The notes below the pieces were generated by a model, which saw only the letters and a program-made list of their open reading frames with translations, was not told where the DNA came from and did no database searches. Shown one piece after another: positions 32,912 to 41,784 of a stretch of 64,000 bases of DNA. Source of the DNA: Candidatus Parvarchaeota archaeon (GTDB taxonomy: Archaea > Nanobdellota > Nanobdellia > WJKC01); the NCBI GenBank assembly GCA_030615175.1, contig JAUWZX010000001.1, positions 126,566 to 190,565 of the forward strand, written 5' to 3'. A program made the position numbers and the translations under genes. Within the stretch, counting starts at the first letter, position 1; the number at the start of each line of letters is the position of its first letter.

Positions 32912-33990
32912 GAATATTAATTGTTGGCGGTGACGGGTTCGTTGCTTTTCATAATACTAAATACTTATTAGAGAGAGGGATTGCTGATGAAATAATATTG
33001 CTTGACAATCAGTCAAGGGCTGGTGGCAGGAATATTAGTTACTTGCAGACAGAGTTTGGCGAGGATAAAGTTATTAATGTTAAGGCTGATATCCGCGACC
33101 TTAGTGAAATAATTCCTTACTTTAAGGATGTTGACCGCGTTTACCATACAGCGGCGCAAGTAACCATGACTAAGAGTTTAGAAAACCCTGTATGGGATTA
33201 TGGAATTAATAGTACTGGGACAATAAATGTTTTGGAAGCAGTTAGGCTTAAGTGTTCTGATGCGCCAGTAATTTACTGTTCAACTAATAAGGTTTACGGC
33301 GACATTATCAAGGTTGATGCTCATAGGAAATTTAATAATAGTGACTACGTTGTGAGGAATAATAAGTATACTTATTCTGATGAGTTAATTGAAGGCATTA
33401 CTGAAAATGGCTTTCATGTTGGACCTGAAGCAGCTAATTGTCCTTACGGCACTTCTAAAATGATGGGTGAATTGTCTATGAGGAATTACTTTGATTCTTA
33501 TGGCATTAAGACTGTTAGGGCGCGCATGAGTTGTATTTATGGGACTCACCAGTACGGGTGCGAGGATCAAGGCTGGCTTTCATGGTTTACTATTAGAACA
33601 CTTCTTGATGAACCAATAACTATTTTTGGTGATGGCATGCAGGTGCGTGATGTTTTATACGGCAGCGACCATGCAAGAGCTTTTGATTTAATGGCGGCAA
33701 CGCCTAAGTGTTATGGCGGGGCGTTTAATCTTGGTGGAGGTCATGATAATACTTTATCACTTCTTGAATTATTGGATTTGATTGAGCAATTCACTGGCAA
33801 GCGAACAGACATTAAGTACTCTGACTGGCGCCACGGCGACCAAAGAGTGTATATTAGTGACATTATGAAATTGAAGGAATATACTGGCTGGGAGCCTGAA
33901 GTTTCTGTTCATGATGGTGTTAAGAAATTAATTGACTGGACTGCTGGTAATATTAAGGAAATCAAGAAAGTCATTTCTGAGTCTTCTTAA
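32908..33990 (+). CDS. NAD-dependent epimerase, CDP-paratose/tyvelose 2-epimerase-like
   Basis: The 360-residue SDR starts MRILIVGGDGFVAFHNTKYL and carries AAQVTMTKSLENPVWDYGINSTGT, STNKVYGD, the catalytic YGTSK, and CIYGTHQYGCEDQGWLSWFT. These blocks are very like RfbE-type CDP-paratose 2-epimerases, which invert C2 of a dideoxy sugar. Other members act on different NDP-sugars, so the substrate is open. It ends the galU operon and overlaps the convergent GT2 gene by 20 bp. Confidence 0.78.
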   Translation: MRILIVGGDGFVAFHNTKYLLERGIADEIILLDNQSRAGGRNISYLQTEFGEDKVINVKADIRDLSEIIPYFKDVDRVYHTAAQVTMTKSLENPVWDYGINSTGTINVLEAVRLKCSDAPVIYCSTNKVYGDIIKVDAHRKFNNSDYVVRNNKYTYSDELIEGITENGFHVGPEAANCPYGTSKMMGELSMRNYFDSYGIKTVRARMSCIYGTHQYGCEDQGWLSWFTIRTLLDEPITIFGDGMQVRDVLYGSDHARAFDLMAATPKCYGGAFNLGGGHDNTLSLLELLDLIEQFTGKRTDIKYSDWRHGDQRVYISDIMKLKEYTGWEPEVSVHDGVKKLIDWTAGNIKEIKKVISESS

Positions 33991-34684
33991 GATACAATTT
34001 GTATAGTTTCCATAAGCGCTTTAAGTATTTTATTCCTCCTTTGATTATGCCGCCGAATTTGGGTTTTCCTTTCTTCCTTCTGTACCAGTTATTCGGTATT
34101 TCAGTGAATTTATAGCCTTTAATCCATGCTTTTAATGGTACTTCTATTGTTATGTCAAATCCTTGTGATTCAAATTCTTCTTTCTTTATTACTTCTTTCT
34201 TGTACATCTTGAATGCATTGGATATGTCTTTGTATGGCATTTTGAACATGAATGCTAGTAAGTTATTGAATGCCCTGTTAGCGAGTAATTTCGTTATTGG
34301 GTAGCCGGTTACTTTTGATTTCTTTGTGAACCGGTTTCCTGTTATCACGTCGTAGCCTTGTTTTGCTTTTCTTAGCATTTTCACTAAGTCTTTTGGGTCG
34401 TCTGATGAGTCTGCCATTACTAATGCTATGTAGTCGCCTGTTGCTTTCTTGTAGCCTGCTTTTACTGCTTTCCCAAATCCTCTTTCGCCTTTCCTGTGAA
34501 CTGTTTTAATCCTTTTATCGTTTCTTGCCAGTTCATTAATTATTTTTCCTGTATTGTCAGTTGAGCAGTCATTAACCAGTATTAATTCGTAGTTTTCATT
34601 CTTTAATGCTTTGCTTACTGATTTTGCGCATTTCTTAATATTTCCTTCTTCATTATTCCCTGGGATAACAACTGATAGTTTCAT
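33971..34684 (-). CDS. GT2 glycosyltransferase, polyprenyl-phosphate type
   Basis: The 237-residue GT-A protein opens MKLSVVIPGNNEEGNIKKCAKSV. It has LVNDCSTDNTGKI, the metal-binding VMADSSDDP and ISNAFKMYKKEVI with GFDITIEVPLKAW. It lacks membrane helices, like DPM1-type enzymes that charge a lipid phosphate with a sugar. The NSE instead of the usual YNE at the start is a small deviation. It is divergent from a second GT2 gene across a 59-bp promoter gap. Confidence 0.82.
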   Translation of the reverse strand: MKLSVVIPGNNEEGNIKKCAKSVSKALKNENYELILVNDCSTDNTGKIINELARNDKRIKTVHRKGERGFGKAVKAGYKKATGDYIALVMADSSDDPKDLVKMLRKAKQGYDVITGNRFTKKSKVTGYPITKLLANRAFNNLLAFMFKMPYKDISNAFKMYKKEVIKKEEFESQGFDITIEVPLKAWIKGYKFTEIPNNWYRRKKGKPKFGGIIKGGIKYLKRLWKLYKLYLKKTQK

Positions 34685-34743
34685 GGTGCTATCTTTGATT
34701 TAGGAAATGTTTATAAAATTAGCGAATAATAAAATTCTTTGAT

Positions 34744-35412
34744 ATGTTTAGTTTAATAATCCCTACGTATAATGAGGCTGAGAATATTGTTCCTTTACTT
34801 GATAGTGTTACTGCTATTCTTGAAGGGCTTGATTTTGAAGTAATTGTTGTTGATGATTATTCTCCTGATGAAACATACAAGAAGGTTGGTGAGTATCATG
34901 ATAGGGATTCGCGTGTTCGCTGTATTGTGCGCAAGTCAGATAAGGGTTTATCGTCGGCTGTTATTGCTGGTTTTAAGCGGGCTCGCGGTGATATTCTTGG
35001 AGTGATGGATGCTGATTTATCTCATAATCCTAGGATTCTTCCTAAACTCATTAATGGTGTTAATGATGGTTTTGACTTGGCTGTCGGTGTTCGCAGTGCT
35101 GTTGAGGGCTGGGGTGTTAAGCGTAAGTTGATTAGTAAGGGTGCTAAATTGCTTGCTAGATTGCTTGCTGGCGTTAAGTTGTCTGACCCGATGAGCGGTT
35201 ACTTCGTGCTTAAGCGTTCTGTTTTCGAGCGCGTTAAGGATGAGCTTAACCCTATTGGTTATAAAATTTTCTTGGAGATTTACGCGCGGGCCAGGCCTGT
35301 TAAAGTTTTTGAGGTTCCTTTCGTGTTCTCTGACCGCGTTGCCGGCGAGTCAAAGCTTGATTCAGGCGTCATGCTTGAGTACTTGAAGCAGTTATTCAGT
35401 TTGAGAACTTAG
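34744..35412 (+). CDS. GT2 glycosyltransferase, dolichol-phosphate mannosyltransferase-like
   Basis: The 222-residue protein has IIPTYNEAENIVPLL, VVDDYSPDETYK, the metal site MDADLSHNPRILPKLI, and DPMSGYFVLKRSVFERV with GYKIFLEIYARA, all typical of DPM1. It predicts Dol-P-mannose (or similar) synthesis for GT-C enzymes nearby. It is probably leaderless, with a TATA-like TTTATAAAA at about 34712-34720. It abuts the stop of the convergent GT-C gene. Confidence 0.85.
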   Translation: MFSLIIPTYNEAENIVPLLDSVTAILEGLDFEVIVVDDYSPDETYKKVGEYHDRDSRVRCIVRKSDKGLSSAVIAGFKRARGDILGVMDADLSHNPRILPKLINGVNDGFDLAVGVRSAVEGWGVKRKLISKGAKLLARLLAGVKLSDPMSGYFVLKRSVFERVKDELNPIGYKIFLEIYARARPVKVFEVPFVFSDRVAGESKLDSGVMLEYLKQLFSLRT

Positions 35413-36966
35413 TTACTTTGCGAGCACTCCTACTTCTTCATTTTCATAAATTATTGAATAATTATACACCTCTAAATATATGTTAACATAATTAATCACG
35501 TCTTGCGTTCCAACATTATTAACTACTATGTAATTATAATTTAATAATTCATCATATAAGGTACCATCATGGAAGAATTTGGATGATGAATTCTCGTTAG
35601 CAACCACATGTTTTTTGTAAGTGAAGCATTTCCATTCATTGAAGCCGAGGAATGCATCGGAGTTAAGGAAGTAAATTGTTTCATTTTCAGGAATGTTTTC
35701 CCTAAGCCATAGTATAGCCTCGTATCGTTGATTATTCATTATTAAAGGTTTATTGTCAATAAATGATTGAATGTTTGTTATATCAATAATTAATATCATG
35801 ATTATTGCCCCCATAATCATTAAGTTTTTAATTATGCGCCGGGCTTTTACTTTTAATAATAGCATTAAACCTATTACTCCTGCAATGCTGAGTAATTGAG
35901 GTGTCTGGAATAACACTCTTCGGGGATAGCTTGAGAGTCCAATGAATTGCAGTAAGTAAAATATTGTTGGTCCTGAAAAGAAGAATAATAAGTTATTACC
36001 TGCTTTATTCTTTTTATAGATTTTATAAATTAATTGTATTAAAAAGATGATTGATAAAATTTTCAAAGGAAGTGAGATGTGATTATAAACTTCAACACCC
36101 CAACTATCGTGAGGAAAGTAAGTTTTTAGTAAATTAATGTCAAATAAAGCGGTTATTGGTGGAGAGGGTTCGTACCCGAGGTTTTGTTTAAAAATAAGTT
36201 TAAAGAATCTTATTAAGTAAATTGTTGATAATCCAAGTGATAAAATTATGCAGAGTATTACTTGTTTAAAATTAAATCTCTTCTTATACCAGAATTTATT
36301 TATTAAATAATAAATTATTAATCCAATTATGTAAACCCCAAAATATACTATGTAAGAATTGATTATTGCCCACAGCAGAAATGTAAGTATTAGGAGATTC
36401 TTTTTATTATTATTATTATTCAGTAACTTATGAGTGTATATTATTAGTAAGGGGTAAATAGTTATTGCTAAGCCATGCATGAATGCGCCTACTGCTATGC
36501 TAAAACTGTCTGCTGGATTTATTGCGTAAATTAATGATGCGATTAATGCTGTTTTCTTATTTTTTAAAAAATAATTAACAAAATAGTATATTGTGAAAAT
36601 ACCTAATGAGTAAAATAATGCTCCGCTAACCCATCCAACATTAATATCTTTAACAAATGGTGATATTAGTAAGTCTCCAAGAATGTATGATAATGGGGGG
36701 TTCATTTGGAACCACCAAACACGGTCATTAATTGATTCGCCGCTTAAATACCAATTCGGGATTGGTATAAAGTCAAGGTAAAATAATGAATTAAAATTTT
36801 CTAATGTGTTAAGAATGCTTAATGTGTGGCCAGCGTAGTCATGAAATATTTGCGGGTACCCGTTAAATAGTATGTAACTTAATCTCATGGAAAAAGCAAG
36901 GATAAATAGAGATACAAGTAGAGAGAAAGTTATTACATATTTCTTTCTAAACTTATGTATTATCAT
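35413..36966 (-). CDS. Large polytopic GT-C-like membrane protein
   Basis: This 517-residue protein has about 11 membrane helices. After helix 1 comes YPQIFHDYAGHTLSIL, with an acidic residue in the first outer loop as in GT-C enzymes, then YLSGESINDRVWWFQMNPPLSYI. The ~90-residue C-terminal outer domain (ILWLRENIPENETIYFLNSD) is also typical. It probably takes a polyprenyl-P sugar made by the adjoining GT2 proteins. Codons are more A/T-rich (ATT/AAT/TTA) than those of neighbours. Specificity is unknown. Confidence 0.68.
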   Translation of the reverse strand: MIIHKFRKKYVITFSLLVSLFILAFSMRLSYILFNGYPQIFHDYAGHTLSILNTLENFNSLFYLDFIPIPNWYLSGESINDRVWWFQMNPPLSYILGDLLISPFVKDINVGWVSGALFYSLGIFTIYYFVNYFLKNKKTALIASLIYAINPADSFSIAVGAFMHGLAITIYPLLIIYTHKLLNNNNNKKNLLILTFLLWAIINSYIVYFGVYIIGLIIYYLINKFWYKKRFNFKQVILCIILSLGLSTIYLIRFFKLIFKQNLGYEPSPPITALFDINLLKTYFPHDSWGVEVYNHISLPLKILSIIFLIQLIYKIYKKNKAGNNLLFFFSGPTIFYLLQFIGLSSYPRRVLFQTPQLLSIAGVIGLMLLLKVKARRIIKNLMIMGAIIMILIIDITNIQSFIDNKPLIMNNQRYEAILWLRENIPENETIYFLNSDAFLGFNEWKCFTYKKHVVANENSSSKFFHDGTLYDELLNYNYIVVNNVGTQDVINYVNIYLEVYNYSIIYENEEVGVLAK

Positions 36967-37023
36967 AAAGCACTACTTCTTTTAGCTTCTTTAAATTTAA
37001 AATTCTTTGTCATGCTTGAGAAC

Positions 37024-38172
37024 TTAATGTGCTTCAATGCCTAGTTGTTCTGGGTGTTGTTTGAAGTATTCAACGCCTTCTTTTATTATCTGCGTTACTG
37101 GTCTTGTCGGTGACCATCCTACTTCTTTTCTTATTTTTTCATTGTTCCCTATTAGTAATGGCACTTCGCTTGGCCTCATCCTCTCTGAGTCTATCATTAT
37201 TTCAGCTTTAATATTCATTAATTGTTTTGTGAGTTGAGCGTAGTCAGCTATGCTTATTCCTTTGCCAGAGCATACATTGTATGGTTCTGCCTTTCTTCCT
37301 TTTTCAGCGCATAGTATGTAAGCGTTAACCGTGTCCTTGACGTGCGTGAAGTCCCTTATCGCGTTAGGGTTGCCTATTATTATTTCTTTTCTTAGTCCTT
37401 TCATTATTTCAACTGCTTGCCTGTGTATTACGCTTGTTACGAATTGTATTCCTCTTCTTGGTCCTTCATGATTGAATCCTCGTGTTATGATGCTTGGCAT
37501 TTTGTAGGAGCTCCAGTAGAGCCATGCTATTTGTTCTGTTGCGCATTTGGTTATTCCGTAAATGCTTCTTGGTCTGAACGGGTTCTTCTTTAAGTTTTCT
37601 ACTACCGGGACTTCTGATGGGTCTACTAGTCCGTATTCTTCGCTTGAGCATGCTACTTGTATTGTTTCTAGATTATTATTCACTCTTCTTGCTGCTTCGA
37701 AGATATTGATTGTTCCTTCTATGTTGTTGTGTGCTACTCTTGCTGGTTCCCTGAAGCTTGTTGGCACGAATGATTCTGCTGCTAGGTGGAATACATTGTG
37801 TGGTTTTATTTCTTCGAATACTTTTAGTATTCTTTCAGGGCTTGTTATGTCTGCTTCGTGCAGTGTTATTTTGTTTCTTATGTGTTCAATATTCCTGTGT
37901 ATTGGGACTGCGTGTCTTCTGATTGTTCCGTGCACTTCGCATCCTAGTTCTATTAGTCCTTCTGCTAGGTGGCTTCCAGCGAATCCGCTGATTCCTGTTA
38001 TTAGCACTCTTTTTCCTTGCCAGTGTTCTTTGCTTGGCTTTGCGCTCTCTCTTTCCTCGAATTCTTTTAAGTATTCTTTTATTTTTTCTGGTTTGATTAT
38101 GAATCCTTTGCTTTCTAATTCCTTTACTCTTGGATTTTCCTTTATTACTTCGCTTAATTTGAGTAGTTTCAT
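37024..38172 (-). CDS. GDP-mannose 4,6-dehydratase-like NAD-dependent dehydratase/epimerase
   Basis: This 382-residue SDR has a ~50-residue Lys/Glu-rich N-terminal extension before GKRVLITGISGFAGSHLAEGL. Catalytic residues are in SSEEYG and YGITKCATEQ. RGFNHEGPRRGIQFVTSVI and MRPSEVPLLIGNNEKIRKEVGWSP match the GMD subgroup that makes GDP-4-keto-6-deoxymannose. It could instead be a related NDP-sugar dehydratase. The N-terminal extension is unusual. It is divergent from the flippase gene across a 91-bp gap. Confidence 0.8.
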   Translation of the reverse strand: MKLLKLSEVIKENPRVKELESKGFIIKPEKIKEYLKEFEERESAKPSKEHWQGKRVLITGISGFAGSHLAEGLIELGCEVHGTIRRHAVPIHRNIEHIRNKITLHEADITSPERILKVFEEIKPHNVFHLAAESFVPTSFREPARVAHNNIEGTINIFEAARRVNNNLETIQVACSSEEYGLVDPSEVPVVENLKKNPFRPRSIYGITKCATEQIAWLYWSSYKMPSIITRGFNHEGPRRGIQFVTSVIHRQAVEIMKGLRKEIIIGNPNAIRDFTHVKDTVNAYILCAEKGRKAEPYNVCSGKGISIADYAQLTKQLMNIKAEIMIDSERMRPSEVPLLIGNNEKIRKEVGWSPTRPVTQIIKEGVEYFKQHPEQLGIEAH

Positions 38173-38263
38173 TTAATTTCACGAGTTATTAGGTGATATT
38201 TAATAATTTCTATTCTTGTTTGCATCCTAATCTTTTTTAAGTCATTCTTCTTCTCTTTTTTCT

Positions 38264-39496
38264 ATGCGTTACTTTAAGAGGACTCTTGTTGTTTTCATTA
38301 GTACTGCACTTTGCTTTTTATTTTCTTACCTTTTTCACTTTGTTCTTGGCAGGTTGCTTGGTCCTGAAGAGTATGGTCTTTTTGGTGTTGCCTTGAACAT
38401 GGTTTGGATTGTTGGTATTCCTGGCGTGGCAATTACTACTAGTCTTGTTAAGTATGCTTCAGAGTTCAAGGCGTTAAAGGAGTTTGGCAAGTTAAAGAGT
38501 CTTTTCTTGAGTTTTATTTGTTTTCAGTTAATATTTAATTTAGGTTTCATGTTGTTTTTTATTGGTTTTCGTTTCTTCTTAAGTGAGTCATTGGGTGGTG
38601 GTTTGGCTGATTTATTAATTGCTGCTGCTATTAGTCTGCCTTTTGCAGGTATTGCCAGTATTGTGTTAAATTATTTGCAGGGGATTCAAAGAATTTACTC
38701 TTTTTCCTTGGTTAATGCTTCATCAACCCTTTTTAAATTAATAATTGGGACTTTGCTTGTTCTTGCTGGTTTCGGTGCTTTCGGTGCTTTAACCAGTCTT
38801 ATTTTTTCAAGTATTGGTGTTATTATTTTAGGGTTTGTTTTCATTATTCCTGATTTGCGTGTTAAAGTTGAGAGGATTAATTATTCTCGTATCTTAAAGT
38901 TTGGTTTGCCTGTTTTATTCACTAATCTTTTTATTAATCTTATTTTATATTTTGATTTATTTTTTGTTAAGGTTTATCTTGGTGCTGCCAGTGCTGGTTA
39001 TTATGAGGCTGCGGTTGTTCTTTCTAGGGCTTTCCTGATGAGTTCTGCTGTTCTTGCTGTTTTCTTTCCTGAGTTTGCTAAGAATAAGGCATTGAAGAAT
39101 TTGAAGAAGCTTCGTTCTAATCTTAAGTGGGCTTTATTCTATACTAGTGGTATTTGTGTAGTTGGGTTGTTTGCTTATTTTTTATTCCCCTCCTTTATTA
39201 TTGAATTAACTTACTCTTCTGAATTCCTTCCTGCTGTTCCTTTGTTAATGGTTCTTGCTGTTGGTTATACTTTTTATTCGTTGTTTAATGTTGTATTATT
39301 TGCTCTTTGGAGTCTTGAGGAGCATAAAATTGTTGGAATGTTTGGGTTAACATTATTCATTTTTGATTTAGTGTTATTATCATTCTTTGTTCCAACGATT
39401 GGTGCAATTGCTGCTGCTTGGATTACAACTATTTTAATGATTGTTCTGTTTGTTTTCTCATGCTTGCTTGTTTTTGTTAAAATTCTTAGGAAATAA
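38264..39496 (+). CDS. Wzx-type polysaccharide/lipid-linked oligosaccharide flippase (MOP superfamily)
   Basis: The 410-residue protein has about 12 membrane helices. Typical MOP/Wzx N-terminal features include FHFVLGRLLGPEEYGLFGVALNMVWIVGIPGVAITTSLVKYASEF, the conserved R/L-G-P-x-x-Y-G-L block. It moves lipid-linked sugars across the membrane and stands at the head of the glycan region. A TATA-like CTTTTTTAAG at about 38230-38240 fits a leaderless start. It is convergent with a small SDR-like gene. Confidence 0.85.
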   Translation: MRYFKRTLVVFISTALCFLFSYLFHFVLGRLLGPEEYGLFGVALNMVWIVGIPGVAITTSLVKYASEFKALKEFGKLKSLFLSFICFQLIFNLGFMLFFIGFRFFLSESLGGGLADLLIAAAISLPFAGIASIVLNYLQGIQRIYSFSLVNASSTLFKLIIGTLLVLAGFGAFGALTSLIFSSIGVIILGFVFIIPDLRVKVERINYSRILKFGLPVLFTNLFINLILYFDLFFVKVYLGAASAGYYEAAVVLSRAFLMSSAVLAVFFPEFAKNKALKNLKKLRSNLKWALFYTSGICVVGLFAYFLFPSFIIELTYSSEFLPAVPLLMVLAVGYTFYSLFNVVLFALWSLEEHKIVGMFGLTLFIFDLVLLSFFVPTIGAIAAAWITTILMIVLFVFSCLLVFVKILRK

Positions 39497-39500
39497 TACT

Positions 39501-40013
39501 TTATTTAGCTCCAAATTTTATTAATTCATTTACTATGTAGGCATCTATTTTATGTCCATGGTGGAAAATAATTTTACCCGGCTTTATTAACTCAGTGATA
39601 ATTTTATCCGCTGCCTCATCAAGAGTAATTAATTCCATCACGCCGTAAGGTTTTATTATTCTTTCTTTAAACTTTTGGCACGGGCCTTTCCCAATTATTG
39701 TCGGAAACTTGATTATTTTATAATCAGAATGATGTTCCATGATGTAAGATTCTGCCATTATTTTGTATTTAAGATAAGGACTTTCATTTTCAGAAAGAGT
39801 CGAAGTGAATATGACTTTTTTATCTTTATTATTTGACACAAATTCAGTAAAATCATCATAGCATTTTCTTTGAGTTTCTTCAGACTTATCATCTATATTC
39901 CAAGTATGATAAATTAATACATCTTTGTTTATTTGAGGCAGTTTATCCATTTGAGACAATTTTTCTTCTAATTTAGTTCCCATTTGCCCCCTGCCATTAA
40001 TCAATTTAATCAT
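39501..40013 (-). CDS. Minimal SDR-like NAD(P)-binding protein
   Basis: This 170-residue protein resembles a shortened extended-SDR. LINGRGQMGTKLEEKL carries a Gly-rich GxGxxG loop, FTSTLSENESPYLKYKIMAE has S/T...YxxxK spacing, and KFPTIIGKGPCQKF recalls the 'R-x-x-N-x-Y-G-P' strand. It lacks about 120 residues of normal epimerases, including much of the substrate domain. Epimerase or reductase activity on a sugar is plausible. The start overlaps the upstream radical SAM gene by 4 bp, so the two are co-translated. Confidence 0.65.
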   Translation of the reverse strand: MIKLINGRGQMGTKLEEKLSQMDKLPQINKDVLIYHTWNIDDKSEETQRKCYDDFTEFVSNNKDKKVIFTSTLSENESPYLKYKIMAESYIMEHHSDYKIIKFPTIIGKGPCQKFKERIIKPYGVMELITLDEAADKIITELIKPGKIIFHHGHKIDAYIVNELIKFGAK

Positions 40014-40903
40014 ACAAAGTCAATGTCCTCTATTTCTCTTAACTTGCTTATAAACTTATTAATCTCATGATTCTTGCAGCATATTTGGCATTCTGGAACT
40101 ACTTTAACAGATTCTGGTGCATTTGACATTATCTCAATAATAGAATCCTTATAGATGTTCCCTAAATTAAAATTCTTGTTTCCTTTATGGTAAGCGCAGA
40201 CATCAATGTCACCGTTTTGCCAGATAAATGGTACGAAGTGATAGCCTTCGCATAATCCATATGCCTTGTCTTTCTTTGCTTCTTTAAATTTATAATCAGT
40301 TAATAATAACAAGTTATCTTTAACCTCTATAGGTTTGATGAAAGTTTTTTCTCCATCTCCTTTTAATGCAGGTCTTACTTGGACGTAATCTAATTTATAT
40401 TTGTGCGCTATTTTTAATGCATTTTTTACTTCTTCTTCATCTCCTAAATAATTTATGCATAATCCAAATGTTTTACATTCTCTAAGTTTATTGAAGTTAT
40501 CTACATTCCAATCATTATTTGTTTTGCTAACTCTTACCCATTCAAAGTTTTTAGGACTATAATCTATTTTAGCTAATGCATTTGTAAACAGTCCTTGTTT
40601 TATTCCTTGTTTATTGCAGTAATCAGAAACTTCTTTGAATTTAGAGTAAAGCGTTGGTTCTCCGCCGCCAGTCCAGCTTATCGCCTTTGTTCCCATACTC
40701 TTAAGTTCGTCCATTAATCTTAATACTACTTTATATTCTAGTTCTTCATTGTCTCTATTATCACGGTAAAAACACCATGGACAGCTTGCATTGCACTTTC
40801 CTGTTAAACTTATTTCTACATTGATTGGTGCAACAAAGTTTCTATTTAAATATTCACTTAATTCTTTGTGCAATGCCAATTTAAAAGCTGGTGCAAATCT
40901 CAT
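40010..40903 (-). CDS. Radical SAM protein with SPASM-like C-terminus
   Basis: The 297-residue protein has the [4Fe-4S]/SAM triad CNASCPWC (CxxxCxxC) near residue 38 and SWTGGGEPTLY (SAM-binding GGEP). A C-terminal cysteine set (LCEGYHFVPFIWQNGDIDVCAYH, then CQICC) looks like a SPASM or twitch cluster site. Such enzymes modify peptides, sugars or cofactors by radical chemistry. It is first in a two-gene minus operon with the mini-SDR, beside the glycan operon, so a sugar or lipid substrate is likely. Substrate and reaction are unknown. Confidence 0.83.
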   Translation of the reverse strand: MRFAPAFKLALHKELSEYLNRNFVAPINVEISLTGKCNASCPWCFYRDNRDNEELEYKVVLRLMDELKSMGTKAISWTGGGEPTLYSKFKEVSDYCNKQGIKQGLFTNALAKIDYSPKNFEWVRVSKTNNDWNVDNFNKLRECKTFGLCINYLGDEEEVKNALKIAHKYKLDYVQVRPALKGDGEKTFIKPIEVKDNLLLLTDYKFKEAKKDKAYGLCEGYHFVPFIWQNGDIDVCAYHKGNKNFNLGNIYKDSIIEIMSNAPESVKVVPECQICCKNHEINKFISKLREIEDIDFV

Positions 40904-41014
40904 TAAATTACCTCACGCATTTAAGACTACTTTACCAGTATAATACTATTTATATTTTGTGTTAACCTTTTTAAGTAAATCGCCTTTATATTGTTTATTT
41001 TTATAGTCTAAAAA

Positions 41015-41042
41015 AGGCAAATTTATAAATAACTATTTGCCT
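41015..41042. promoter_or_regulatory. Inverted repeat flanking the TATA box of the 41-49 kb glycan operon
   Basis: AGGCAAAT at 41015-41022 and ATTTGCCT at 41035-41042 form a perfect 8-bp inverted repeat. The 12-bp spacer contains the TATA-like TTATAAATA. The first gene starts at 41054. Repressor binding here would block TBP. The rest of the 150-bp divergent gap (40904-41014) holds T-rich tracts and a further TATA-like element for the radical SAM gene. Confidence 0.6.
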
Positions 41043-41053
41043 GTTTTAATTTA

Positions 41054-41779
41054 ATGGAAGGTTTAAGTGTAATAATGCCTGCTTATAATGAAGCAGAAAG
41101 AGTTATTAATTCTCTCCGCGAGTCTATTAAGATTTTTAAGTCCATTAAAATGCCTTTTGAAGTCATTGTTATAAATGATGGTTCAAAGGATAATACTGCT
41201 AAATTAGTTCGCAAGTTTTCAAAGAAAAATAAAAGTGTAAAACTTGTTTCTTACCGTAAGAATAAAGGCAAAGGTTATGCCTTGCGTCATGCATTTAAGT
41301 ATACTAAGATGGATTTAATTACTTTTATTGATGCTGATTTAGAATTGCATCCTGAGCAGTTAAGGAATTTCCTGAAAATTATGGGAAAAAATAATTGTGA
41401 TGTTGTTATTGGTAGCAAGCGTCACCCAGACTCAAAGCTTTATTATCCTTGGCATCGTAAGTTTTTATCTTATAGTTATTATTTATTAAATAGAGTTCTT
41501 TTTGGTCTTCCTTTAAAGGATACCCAGGCGGGTCTTAAATTATTCAAAAAAAAAGTATTGGATGATGTTTTCCCAAGAATTGTTATTAAGGGCTATGCGT
41601 TTGATTTAGAAATACTTGTCTTAGCACACAAACTTGGTTATAAAATTATTGAGGCTCCAATAAAACTTGATTTTAAACGTTCAGCAAGTCGCATTAAATT
41701 AAAACAAATTAAGGACATAGCGCTTGATACTGCCGGAATTTTTTATAGATTATACATTTTGAAGTATTATGATAGGTGA
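41054..41779 (+). CDS. GT2 glycosyltransferase, dolichyl-phosphate glucosyltransferase-like (ALG5/AglD type)
   Basis: The 241-residue GT-A protein has VIMPAYNEAERVINSL, VINDGSKDNTAK and FIDADLELHPEQL (metal site). DTQAGLKLFKKKVLDDVF and GYAFDLEILVLAHKLGYKI match the ALG5/DPM1 branch that charges a polyprenyl phosphate. It opens an eight-gene plus-strand operon reaching 49257 with near-continuous overlaps, likely controlled at the inverted-repeat promoter just upstream. Confidence 0.83.
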   Translation: MEGLSVIMPAYNEAERVINSLRESIKIFKSIKMPFEVIVINDGSKDNTAKLVRKFSKKNKSVKLVSYRKNKGKGYALRHAFKYTKMDLITFIDADLELHPEQLRNFLKIMGKNNCDVVIGSKRHPDSKLYYPWHRKFLSYSYYLLNRVLFGLPLKDTQAGLKLFKKKVLDDVFPRIVIKGYAFDLEILVLAHKLGYKIIEAPIKLDFKRSASRIKLKQIKDIALDTAGIFYRLYILKYYDR

Positions 41780-41784
41780 TTTAA

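Noticed and set aside
27410-33990. Complete dTDP-rhamnose (rmlABCD) cluster
   Set aside because: No RmlC or RmlD is present; the visible chain is GalU, UGD, UXS plus two epimerases with other signatures.
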